Assembly: GCF_002573715.1 (NCBI RefSeq)
Contig: NZ_PDHM01000017.1
Span: 434,001-498,000 of the forward strand
Direction of reading: 5' to 3'
Length of the DNA stretch: 64,000 bases
Origin: Paenibacillus sp. EZ-K15
GTDB lineage: Bacteria; Bacillota; Bacilli; Paenibacillales; Paenibacillaceae
Positions 34,745 through 42,193 of this stretch are shown piece by piece. Position 1 is the first letter of the stretch. Each line of letters starts with the position of its first letter. The position numbers and the translations under genes were made by a program. Under the pieces are notes generated by a model. It saw only the letters and a program-made list of their open reading frames with translations, did no database searches and was not told where the DNA came from.

Positions 34745-35377
34745 TTATCGGAATGGTGCAACCAATTGATAACCGATGTAATAAAAGACTTCTCTGATTA
34801 AAAATGGGACTTTGCTTCTCAGGCTCTGATACGCGCTCCGGGATGCGGGTGAAGGATTGGCTTTAAGCCCCATATCTTCTGCCATCATCATCGCACGCTT
34901 CATATGCAGTTGGTCACTCACGATGAGATAGGAGGACAGCCCTGCTGTATCCCCTATCTCATTGGCATAATGCAGATTTTGCTCGGTGATCGTCGAAGCC
35001 GTTTCGATAAGGATATCGCTCTCTGAAACACCGTGCTTGATGGCATACTGCCTGGCGACTTCCGATTCGGCAAGTTCATCCTCCGAACTACGCCCCCCTG
35101 TAAATATCAGCTTGTCTATGTACTGACGGTCATACAGCCATAATGCATGATCGATGCGTCCCCGAAAAACAGGCGAAGGCTCCCCCTCCCATACAGCAGC
35201 CCCGAGCACTATTGCTGCATCAGCCGGGATATTTACTGTTCTTTGCGCGTAGTTCCAAATCATGTTCCCTACATATATCGTATAAATCAGCAGAATTCCC
35301 ATTAGTCCAAGTAAAACTTGAATCACAATACGCTTTCTTCTGCCCCCCGTTTCCCTCGCGGGCATATTTCGCATCAT
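34745..35377 (-). CDS. YdcF/SanA-family (DUF218) membrane protein
   Basis: DUF218 protein of 210 residues. One N-terminal membrane segment (about 18-40) anchors a domain facing outward. Family marks are ADAAIVLGAAVWEGEPSP, KLIFTGGRSSEDELAESE and YLIVSDQLHMKRAMMMAED. YdcF/SanA proteins are linked to envelope polymer metabolism, but their reaction is not settled. Start ATG has GGAGG 6 bases upstream. It is convergent with the TPR-like gene. Confidence 0.85.
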   Translation of the reverse strand: MMRNMPARETGGRRKRIVIQVLLGLMGILLIYTIYVGNMIWNYAQRTVNIPADAAIVLGAAVWEGEPSPVFRGRIDHALWLYDRQYIDKLIFTGGRSSEDELAESEVARQYAIKHGVSESDILIETASTITEQNLHYANEIGDTAGLSSYLIVSDQLHMKRAMMMAEDMGLKANPSPASRSAYQSLRSKVPFLIREVFYYIGYQLVAPFR

Positions 35378-35455
35378 GTTGCACCTCCAAGCCTAATCTT
35401 AATCTAGCTCCGGCATCCGTTCTAGGCAAGCCGCCCTTATTCACAGATTTCAAAA

Positions 35456-35500
35456 CAAACAAGCCCAATGCACCTCATTGTTATGAGAGATACATTGGGC
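35456..35500 (-). terminator. Large hairpin between the GNAT and YdcF genes
   Basis: GCCCAATG and CATTGGGC form the outer stem, with ATGAG/CTCAT inside it. On the minus strand the tail is TTGTTTGTTTTG. It lies just downstream of the acetyltransferase stop on the minus strand's left side context and most likely ends or insulates transcription toward the YdcF gene. Confidence 0.55.
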
Positions 35501-35522
35501 ACAGCATGTTAAAACAACAGAA

Positions 35523-36044
35523 CTATGAAATAGTACGCCATTCAGACTTTAGCATAGCATAGGAATACTCATCCCACCAAATATCGCCACGAGGGATACA
35601 CTGTTGAAAATAGCCCTCTCTCCTCATGCCTAGCTTCTCCATCACCCGGTACGAAGGTGTATTCTCGGGCTGGCATGTCGCAATGATTCGATGCAACCCC
35701 AATACCTCGAAGCCGTGCTGAAGCAAAGCTCTGGCGGCTTCCGTGGCAAACCCCCTACGATGATAGGTCGAATTAAACACCCAGCCGATTTCATACGTAT
35801 GTTCGCCGAACCATGGATGAAACACCATGTGACCAATCACATGCTGTTCTCCCTGCAGCATAACTGCAAAATGATGAGCTTTACCGCCCTTGTTCTGCGC
35901 AAGAAATTCTTTTACTGTTTCTTCCGTATGCACCGGCTCAGGCATGTAATGCATCACCACCGGATCGGAAGTATACTGCAGAACATCCTGCCAATCTTCT
36001 GGTTCAAACTCGCGAATCACTAATCTTTCGGTAACGATATCCAT
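35523..36044 (-). CDS. GNAT-family N-acetyltransferase (RimJ/RimL-like)
   Basis: Acetyl-CoA-dependent N-acetyltransferase of 173 residues. It begins MDIVTERLVIREFEPEDW, the usual RimJ/RimL start. It has EIGWVFNSTYHRRGFATEAA, which contains the R-x-x-G-x-A acetyl-CoA loop, and HRIIATCQPENTPSYRVMEK near the end. Members acetylate ribosomal proteins or small amines; the substrate is unknown. It is a single-gene unit. Confidence 0.9.
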   Translation of the reverse strand: MDIVTERLVIREFEPEDWQDVLQYTSDPVVMHYMPEPVHTEETVKEFLAQNKGGKAHHFAVMLQGEQHVIGHMVFHPWFGEHTYEIGWVFNSTYHRRGFATEAARALLQHGFEVLGLHRIIATCQPENTPSYRVMEKLGMRREGYFQQCIPRGDIWWDEYSYAMLKSEWRTIS

Positions 36045-36212
36045 TTGCCTAACTCCTCTTCAAGTTGTATTTAAGTGTCCTCATTCCTCACACTTCAATA
36101 CAGAGGCAAATGCGATTCGCCGTATATACAGATCTTTCTTGATAACGCCGGGTCACCCTCTTTCACTGTACAGACTACTTCGAATATATTCGCCCTAAAT
36201 TATGAGACTCCT

Positions 36213-36698
36213 TCATAATATGTCAAATTCCCGGTTATTTTGGCTGAGAATCGATTTCATTTTATCAAAATGCATGCCTTCATGATATAAGCAAAAGCTT
36301 AAGAATTCTTCTACCCTGGTTAACTTTAAACCTTTAGAAGTTGTATAGGGAGATAAGACCGTATCGTGCAGATGCATCGCGTACCTGTGTTCGATTCGAT
36401 CGACCTGAACCGCAAGCAGTTCGACAAGCTCGTGCATGGATGGCCATTCTGCGCTAATCTCCCTTGGCTTAGAGCCCGTCCGGAACAGCTCGGTATAATG
36501 CTCGGGAAGGTGCATGCTCTCTCCATTTACGCCGAACGCAAACCGTTCCAATGTGAATAAGACATGTCCCATATTCCACTTTACGTGGTTGTTCATTCCA
36601 CTCGGAATCATCTCCGCTATATCATCCGGGACATTCCTTACAAGATTCAACGTTTGTGTACGCACAAATGCCAAATGTTCAAACAGGTATGCTCTCAT
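36213..36698 (-). CDS. DinB-family protein
   Basis: Four-helix-bundle protein of about 161 residues of the DinB/YfiT superfamily. Possible metal-binding His residues are in VKWNMGHVLFTLERFAFG and CLYHEGMHFDKMKSIL, which fit the three-His pattern. The start ATG (36698) is 8 bases after AAGGAG; the frame to 36707 starts inside the ribosome site. Members include thiol-dependent transferases and metal hydrolases. Its role is unknown. Confidence 0.82.
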   Translation of the reverse strand: MRAYLFEHLAFVRTQTLNLVRNVPDDIAEMIPSGMNNHVKWNMGHVLFTLERFAFGVNGESMHLPEHYTELFRTGSKPREISAEWPSMHELVELLAVQVDRIEHRYAMHLHDTVLSPYTTSKGLKLTRVEEFLSFCLYHEGMHFDKMKSILSQNNREFDIL

Positions 36699-36799
36699 GT
36701 AGCCCACTCCTTCTAAACTTTACTTTATCCAGCGTCCGCTTTAACCGAGTGTACTCCAAATACCGATAAAGAAATAATACTGTTTTCACTCCGTTTCAT

Positions 36800-36840
36800 A
36801 AAAAAAAATGGATGAATCAAGGGCAAACCTTCATCATCCA
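36800..36840 (-). terminator. Terminator overlapping the LysR stop
   Basis: On the minus strand ATGGATGA pairs with TCATCCAT around an imperfect loop (AAGG/CCTT), followed by a run of nine T. The 5' arm overlaps the last codons of the LysR gene. Confidence 0.75.
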
Positions 36841-37748
36841 TGGACATACTGGTTTTTTTCGCGGATATCCGCTTGAATATAGGATATAAAAGTATGGACT
36901 TGCGCGGGTCCCGCTTCTTGTCTTTTGGTGCATACCCGAATAGGGTGCGGGAAAGTTACGCCCGACACTTGAACCTTGCCAAGTTCGCCCGAAGCCAGTT
37001 CTTTCTTGATAGAAAGAGCAGGAACTAGTGCGGCTCCGTATCCAGCTTTAACCGCTTCAATTGATTCCTTCAACCCCTCTATCGTTATGGAACAGCGAGG
37101 TTCGCATGCATTCGAGCCCTCGATCAGTGACAATAACTGTTTTCGCGTGTAACTTCCCTCTTCCCTCAGTACAAAAGGTTCCTCCATAAGCTCAAGGAAA
37201 GTAACTTCTTTATCAGCTAGTCGATGAAGGGCAGGTACAGCAAAAATTAATTCATCTTCCATAATCGTAAAGGACTCAATATCTTCCGCTTCAATAGGCC
37301 AGCTGCCGCACACGATGGAGATATGCACCGAATCATTCTGCAACCGCTGCAGCGCGGTTCGAGAATTTCCTTTCAGCAGCTGCACATCCATTCTTGGATG
37401 CCGCTGTTTATATCCAACCAGCCACCCGGGCAGCAAAGTGCTCTCCGGCAGCTCCGTTGCGCATATTCGCAAGCTTCCCTGCTGACCGGATTTGATGGCC
37501 TCCATCATCTCTTCCATCTCGGCTTCCATCGCAAATAACCGCTGGGAATGCCTGGCCAACGCTATACCCGCTTCAGTCAATTGAATATTGCGTCCGTTAG
37601 CCTCTATCAATTTCATGCCGAGCTCCCGCTCCAGATTGCGGATCTGGGCTGTAACGGCTGGTTGACTTAACATCAGATTGCCGGCCGATCTCGTAACGCT
37701 TCCCGTCTTCGACACATCATTAAAAATGCGAAGTGCATGAAGATTCAT
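36834..37748 (-). CDS. LysR-family transcriptional regulator
   Basis: Regulator of 304 residues. The HTH is MNLHALRIFNDVSKTGSVTR with LSQPAVTAQIRNLERELG; the effector domain has LLPGWLVGYKQRHPRMDVQL and AGYGAALVPALSI. It is closest in pattern to CysL/YwfK-type LysR proteins, but no obvious target is next to it. Its 5' region holds a small transcript unit (16-codon frame and terminator) reading in the same direction. Confidence 0.88.
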   Translation of the reverse strand: MNLHALRIFNDVSKTGSVTRSAGNLMLSQPAVTAQIRNLERELGMKLIEANGRNIQLTEAGIALARHSQRLFAMEAEMEEMMEAIKSGQQGSLRICATELPESTLLPGWLVGYKQRHPRMDVQLLKGNSRTALQRLQNDSVHISIVCGSWPIEAEDIESFTIMEDELIFAVPALHRLADKEVTFLELMEEPFVLREEGSYTRKQLLSLIEGSNACEPRCSITIEGLKESIEAVKAGYGAALVPALSIKKELASGELGKVQVSGVTFPHPIRVCTKRQEAGPAQVHTFISYIQADIREKNQYVHG

Positions 37749-37884
37749 AGGTCATCCCTCGATTCTTGAACTATTCACGCTGGTTTGAAGCTGTTGTCAT
37801 CTTTTAGATCGTTTATATCCTAAATGATGCTCATTTGTAAACCGCTGAACCTTATAAATAACACATTGATTCTTTTAAAACACG

Positions 37885-37909
37885 TAAAAGACCGTCCGAA
37901 TGGACGGCC
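37885..37909 (-). terminator. Terminator upstream of the LysR gene
   Basis: Minus strand CCGTCC-ATTC-GGACGG, extended to 8 bp by wobble, followed by TCTTTT. No annotated gene ends here, so it must end the short 16-codon transcript or act as an attenuator ahead of the LysR gene. Confidence 0.7.
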
Positions 37910-37963
37910 CTTCTCCCTATAGATATTCTTAACTATAGTCTGTAATCCGTGACGGAAAATCAG

Positions 37964-37992
37964 CAGCAATAAAGATAGAATGTTTATTGCTG
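37964..37992 (-). other. Stem-loop at the end of the 16-codon frame
   Basis: CAGCAATAAA and TTTATTGCTG form a perfect 10-bp stem with a 9-base loop on the minus strand. One arm overlaps the stop codon of the tiny frame, so ribosomes would affect folding. Confidence 0.5.
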
Positions 37993-38034
37993 ATTCAACT
38001 CGTCCAATAGCTGAAGCAGCGTTTCTTCCTTCAC
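37984..38034 (-). CDS. Possible 16-residue peptide
   Basis: A GTG start at 38034 is preceded 4-5 bases upstream by GAGGGGGTGG, an unusually strong ribosome site. The peptide reads VKEETLLQLLDELNQQ, an amphipathic acidic helix. A stem-loop spans its stop codon and a terminator follows about 80 bases later. It is too short for standard gene calling. It may be a leader peptide for the LysR gene or a free small protein; chance cannot be excluded. Confidence 0.4.
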   Translation of the reverse strand: MKEETLLQLLDELNQQ

Positions 38035-38151
38035 TGCGCCACCCCCTCGTCTTTTTCATCAATAACATGATCCTCCAACAATATGGTATCAGATATGCGA
38101 CGACTTGAACGTGATCCAGTCGGCAACCATTTATTGTTTAATGAATTTCCA

Positions 38152-38181
38152 TTGACACCGGTTTCATTAAGGATATATTAT
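38152..38181 (+). promoter_or_regulatory. Sigma-A promoter of the ROK cassette
   Basis: TTGACA (38152-38157), an 18-base spacer and TATTAT (38176-38181). The -10 box is overlapped by a ROK-type operator. Confidence 0.75.
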
Positions 38182-38190
38182 AAACTTAAA
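38166..38190. promoter_or_regulatory. ROK operator O1 over the -10 box
   Basis: ATTAAGGATA-N5-TAAACTTAAA. The right arm is identical to that of O2, and the left arm matches at 7 of 10 places, with the same 5-bp spacer. Its position on the promoter would block RNA polymerase. Confidence 0.65.
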
Positions 38191-38248
38191 TAGAGGTTTT
38201 CAATGTTTGTTCTTCATAAACGTTTTGGGAATCTCACACATCCGTCTT

Positions 38249-38273
38249 TTTAAGTTTATTTATTAAACTTAAA
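38249..38273. promoter_or_regulatory. ROK operator O2, perfect inverted repeat
   Basis: TTTAAGTTTA-N5-TAAACTTAAA is a perfect 10-bp inverted repeat, in size and design like XylR/NagC-type ROK operators. It lies in the leader, 40 bp before the ROK start and 83 bp centre-to-centre from O1, about eight helical turns. Confidence 0.8.
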
Positions 38274-38312
38274 GAGCAGAGTGTTTAAAGAGGAAGGTAG
38301 TGATCGCACACA

Positions 38313-39485
38313 ATGGAAGTACATTTGCCCAGCACGATTCGCAGGATGAACAAAGAGATTGTGCTCAACACCATTAAGGATATGGGACCTATAGCCCGGA
38401 CCGACATTGCCAAAGAGACCGGGATAACCAAGGCAACCGTGTCCGATATCGTTAAGACACTCATTGAGGAGAAGTTAATTTTTGACGAGAAGGATGACGC
38501 GGATTTAAGCAAACGCGGCACAAGACTTCATTTTGCCAAGAACGCCGCCTTCGGTATCGCCGTTGATCTTGGGGGGACTACCCTCCATTTCGGACAGTTC
38601 AATCTGGCCGGCGAATGCATCGCTAAGCATACCGTTGCTACTTATAAGCATCAGTCAAGCCGGGAATTTCTAGACCATATGGCAACCGACATCAAAGATT
38701 TCATTGAATCTACCAGACAGCCGGCCAACCGCCTCGCATTCATAAGTATTGCCACTCCCGGAATCGTTGATCCATCCTGCGGCATGGTCCTTGAAGGATC
38801 TCCCAACTTGCCGGAATGGAAGAACATTGATCTAAGGCAGTACTTTAGCAACGTATTTCAGGTGCCCGTTACCGTTGAGAACGACGTGCGAGCTGCGCTT
38901 GTCGGCGAGATGTATGCCGGTGCGCTGCAGAATTTAAACTCTGCCGTGCTCATTGGCATTGGAACCGGGCTGGGTTCCGCTATTCTGATTGACGGCAAAT
39001 TGATACGAGGTGCAAGAAACGCAGCAGGTGAAATTGGTTACATGCTGTTTCAGCAGCATCATTTGTATACCCCATCGGACAAGGGACACTTTGAAATTAT
39101 ATGTTCCGGTTCCGGTTTGGAAGCTGCTGCGCTTAAGATTTTCGATAAGAAGCTTACGGCTAAAGAAGTATTTGAGATGTCTGTGGAGGGAGATATCCAG
39201 GCATGTCATTTGGTTTCTAGATTCGAGGAGCATCTGGCCCTGGGCATTCTGAATATTATTTCCCTGCTCAATCCGGAGAAGATCCTGCTTATGGGTGGAT
39301 TAACGCAATCCCTCTCGCTCGAAGGATTGAATGCCAAAGTGGGGCTCCACACTACGGACGTGACCGATGTTACGATCGAGATTTCAACCCTACAGCATCA
39401 ATCGGCACTGCAAGGCATAGCCATTCTGGGCTTGAAGCAAGCTTACCCATCGCTTCAATATATGAATGACAAACAACTCTACTAA
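38313..39485 (+). CDS. ROK-family transcriptional repressor
   Basis: Repressor of 390 residues. The N-terminal winged helix (about residues 8-65) includes IARTDIAKETGITKATVSDI. The ROK sugar-kinase-like domain starts at FGIAVDLGGTTLHFGQ and has the GIGTGLGSAILIDGKLIRGA glycine loop. The zinc-binding cysteine motif (CxCGxxGCxE) usual in ROK proteins is missing; the equivalent region reads FEIICSGSGLEAAA. It is the first gene of a cassette with a glycosidase-like protein and an MFS transporter, and its promoter has two operators of matching design, which indicates autoregulation. Confidence 0.88.
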   Translation: MEVHLPSTIRRMNKEIVLNTIKDMGPIARTDIAKETGITKATVSDIVKTLIEEKLIFDEKDDADLSKRGTRLHFAKNAAFGIAVDLGGTTLHFGQFNLAGECIAKHTVATYKHQSSREFLDHMATDIKDFIESTRQPANRLAFISIATPGIVDPSCGMVLEGSPNLPEWKNIDLRQYFSNVFQVPVTVENDVRAALVGEMYAGALQNLNSAVLIGIGTGLGSAILIDGKLIRGARNAAGEIGYMLFQQHHLYTPSDKGHFEIICSGSGLEAAALKIFDKKLTAKEVFEMSVEGDIQACHLVSRFEEHLALGILNIISLLNPEKILLMGGLTQSLSLEGLNAKVGLHTTDVTDVTIEISTLQHQSALQGIAILGLKQAYPSLQYMNDKQLY

Positions 39486-39502
39486 CAGGAGCGTGATTAT
39501 CA

Positions 39503-40783
39503 ATGTCAGGAATCCAATTGCACCCGCATGATATTGTAGACGAAGGTATACCGCAGATTATGTCCTATATTCGTAAGCTGAAGGATGTCCGTTATATCTT
39601 CCCTGAAGTTAATACCATTTTCGAACGAAATCCGAACCCTGTTGGCCGTTTACCGCGAAACGCCGTGCACGAAGTTGTATTCGGTACGGGAACGATGCAC
39701 GCCATCCTTCCTTCTTATGAGGGCTCTGGACTTGATCAGCGAAGAGAACTCACCCTCAGCCCGGATCAGGACCCCTTGATGATGATTAAAGAATCACTGC
39801 AGGACGAAGAGTACGAGATTATCCCGTGGCTGAATATTTTAAATGGCCATTTTGAAGGCCGTTTGCTCGCCAACAACCTAGTTACGGATATGGATGGACA
39901 AGTCATACCTCACTGGCTCTGTCCCAATGCCCCCGATGTCATCGGCTTCTGGGAAACAGCATTGCTCGACTTGCGCAAGCGTTACGGATACACCACTTAC
40001 ATGATTGATCGCATCCGGTATCCGGACTGGGGCGGCGAAGAAGTGAACCCGAAAGGATTGTTAACTTGCTTCTGTCCGCACTGCGAGAAAAAAATGCTAA
40101 AACAGCACATTGATGTAAGCGCCCTCAAGGATACGCTGAGACAATGGACCTCCCTAATTGCAGAGAAAAAATTCGAGGAGGCCGTAACGTTTGCCCAAAA
40201 CCATGAGCTTATACAAGAATGGATCACGTTTCGTCAACGAAGCGTAACCGGCTTCGTGGAACGTCTCATCGATCGCGTAAGGAAAGTAAACGAAGACTTT
40301 ACCTTGTGGCTGGATCTCTGGCCTCCTGCTTACAGCTGGATGCTCGGTCAGGATTATGCAAGCATCACGAAGTTTGCGCCCGCCTTGAAACATTTTCCGT
40401 ATCATAAGCTGGGCGGCGGTGCGGACGTACAAGGATTGATTCATTATTTAGCGGATACTGCAGAGGAACAGGAACGCGCATTCCGGGCTTTTAAAAGATT
40501 CTTTGAGCTTCCGTACGACCTGTCCTATGAGACGTTTAAGCGAGAAGGGTTCCCTATTCAATTTGTCGCTGATCAGAACAACAAGGTGCGAAATCTATCC
40601 GCCCCCGATACGCGTATCTATAGCGGAATTCAGATGTGGAACATCTCTCCTCAGAATCTGATAGAGGCCGTGAAGGCCGGTGAGCGTAGTGCCGCAGATG
40701 AACTGCTGTACTACTGTTACGGCTGGGCTGCGGATGATCTGTTTGAAGCCATACAAACCTATCGAGAGAAAGGAATGAACTAG
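39503..40783 (+). CDS. Putative TIM-barrel glycosidase-like protein, function unknown
   Basis: Cytoplasmic protein of 426 residues, not matched to a named enzyme by eye. The pattern of strands and residues resembles bacterial glycosidase-like TIM barrels (GH10-like COG1649 or DUF4015 relatives): IIPWLNILNGHFEGRLL, YTTYMIDRIRYPDWGGEE, FTLWLDLWPPAYSWMLGQDY and YSGIQMWNISPQNLIEAV. The CFCPHCEKKM cluster (about residue 188) may bind zinc. It sits between a ROK repressor and an MFS importer, so it likely processes the imported compound. Substrate and reaction are unknown. Confidence 0.65.
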   Translation: MSGIQLHPHDIVDEGIPQIMSYIRKLKDVRYIFPEVNTIFERNPNPVGRLPRNAVHEVVFGTGTMHAILPSYEGSGLDQRRELTLSPDQDPLMMIKESLQDEEYEIIPWLNILNGHFEGRLLANNLVTDMDGQVIPHWLCPNAPDVIGFWETALLDLRKRYGYTTYMIDRIRYPDWGGEEVNPKGLLTCFCPHCEKKMLKQHIDVSALKDTLRQWTSLIAEKKFEEAVTFAQNHELIQEWITFRQRSVTGFVERLIDRVRKVNEDFTLWLDLWPPAYSWMLGQDYASITKFAPALKHFPYHKLGGGADVQGLIHYLADTAEEQERAFRAFKRFFELPYDLSYETFKREGFPIQFVADQNNKVRNLSAPDTRIYSGIQMWNISPQNLIEAVKAGERSAADELLYYCYGWAADDLFEAIQTYREKGMN

Positions 40784-40784
40784 C

Positions 40785-41966
40785 ATGCAAAAAATACAGC
40801 GCCCCATTATTTACTTTCTCATCTTTGCTACCATGTTTGTACTCGGCGGAATTCAGAACACCAAGGGTCTCATTCTGGAGAAGGTCCAGACCGATATCAA
40901 TCTGGATCTCAGCCAAGTCGGCGTTATGGTATCCGTCTTTCAAGTAGGATTTTTGCTGGCAAGCCTTGTGGCCGGTATATTCGCAGACCGTAAAGGCATC
41001 AAGATCGTCATGACCTTCGGTACGGTCCTGATGATTCTCGGTTTAATCGGAACCGGCTCCTCCTATGCCGTGGCCTTCTTTCTCGGATTCTATCTGATTG
41101 TCGGTGTTGGTATCGGCTCCATGACAGTCTCTGTTGCGACGCTGATCCCCACCTTCTTCAAGGAACGATCCGGCGTGGTGTTCAACCTAGCCAACGCGTT
41201 ATTCGGAGTTGGAATGATTGTTACTCCGCTCGTACTGAATGCGATTTTCTCTCACAACATCAGTTGGCGGATGTTCTATATCGGAGTAGCCGTCGTGATT
41301 GCCCTCATTCTGGCTGGACTTATGATGTTTAAACCGGAACGGAAGGTCGTCTCCGAAGGACAAGATAAAGTCAGCTTGATGTCGGTTGCAAGATTGTTTA
41401 AGGATCGCCAAATTTTATACGTCATTCTGTTCATTTTGTTCTATGTTGCAGCAGAAGCCGGATTCCTGAATTTCTTCCCTATCTTCTATACGTCGCTGGA
41501 CATAGCCGGGATGGACGCGGCGCAGAAAGCCTCAACGGCAGCGTATATCATTGCCAGCTTTGCTTTCTTATTTACCATTGGACGTTTCGTGGGCGGGTTC
41601 ATCATCTACAAGCTTGGCGAAAGACGCACCTTGATCGGATTCTCCGTATTCGCTTTTCTAGCCTTGATTCTCGGGCGGGTCCTGGTTGTGAACGCCAGCT
41701 ATCTGATGATGCTGTTCGGACTTGCCCTGTCCGTATTGTTCCCGACGGCTCAGGGCATTGCTTCGAAACTCACGAAGCAGGCCGGGTCACTGCAAGGCCT
41801 CATCTACGTTGCCTCTGGTTTGGGAGGTGCCGTTGTTGGACTCTTGATCGGAGAAGTATCCGATTCCTTTGGCATTCAGCATGGATTTAATATGATCTTT
41901 CTTTTTACAGCAATTATTACAGTGTTGGCCCTGCTTATTCGCACCCCTGGACGGATAAAAGCCTAA
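40785..41966 (+). CDS. MFS transporter
   Basis: Twelve-helix major facilitator protein, 393 residues. Marks are MVSVFQVGFLLASLVAGIFA with DRKGIK (the loop 2-3 motif), GSMTVSVATLIPTFF and a second-half GRFVGGFIIYKLGERR. Start ATG lies 1 bp after the stop of the glycosidase-like gene. It resembles sugar or oligosaccharide importers of the FucP/NagP style only in general. It ends the ROK cassette and is followed by a terminator. Confidence 0.9.
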   Translation: MQKIQRPIIYFLIFATMFVLGGIQNTKGLILEKVQTDINLDLSQVGVMVSVFQVGFLLASLVAGIFADRKGIKIVMTFGTVLMILGLIGTGSSYAVAFFLGFYLIVGVGIGSMTVSVATLIPTFFKERSGVVFNLANALFGVGMIVTPLVLNAIFSHNISWRMFYIGVAVVIALILAGLMMFKPERKVVSEGQDKVSLMSVARLFKDRQILYVILFILFYVAAEAGFLNFFPIFYTSLDIAGMDAAQKASTAAYIIASFAFLFTIGRFVGGFIIYKLGERRTLIGFSVFAFLALILGRVLVVNASYLMMLFGLALSVLFPTAQGIASKLTKQAGSLQGLIYVASGLGGAVVGLLIGEVSDSFGIQHGFNMIFLFTAIITVLALLIRTPGRIKA

Positions 41967-41995
41967 TCATTTCTGCATAATCATTACGCTCCCCA

Positions 41996-42031
41996 AGATC
42001 GCCCGCAGCATCGGGCGATCTTTTTATTTTT
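41996..42031 (+). terminator. Terminator of the ROK cassette
   Basis: GATCGCCCG and CGGGCGATC form a perfect 9-bp stem around CAGCAT, followed by TTTTTATTTTT. Confidence 0.93.
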
Positions 42032-42151
42032 GGACTGCCACGATGCTCACAAGAGATTTTTTCATTTTCTGTGCAACATTAGCACGTCCCGTCCGTCTAT
42101 GGATATATTGCAGCAAGTACATTTTACCAATTCATTATACGACTTAGCTGA

Positions 42152-42169
42152 ATCCTAGCGATCTAGGAT
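42152..42169 (+). promoter_or_regulatory. Palindrome in the leader of the secreted-repeat gene
   Basis: ATCCTAG-CGAT-CTAGGAT, a perfect 7-bp inverted repeat 24 bp before the start codon. It could be an operator or a leader hairpin. Confidence 0.45.
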
Positions 42170-42193
42170 AATCTACATTTGGAGGATACTACC

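Noticed and set aside
37820..38068. 82-codon minus-strand frame upstream of the LysR gene
   Set aside because: It has no recognisable domain, reads through the terminator hairpin and has a poorly spaced ribosome site. The 16-codon frame in the same area has a better one.
38031..38170. Open minus-strand frame upstream of the 16-codon peptide
   Set aside because: It has no ATG or GTG start with a ribosome site and lies across the ROK promoter; probably non-coding.
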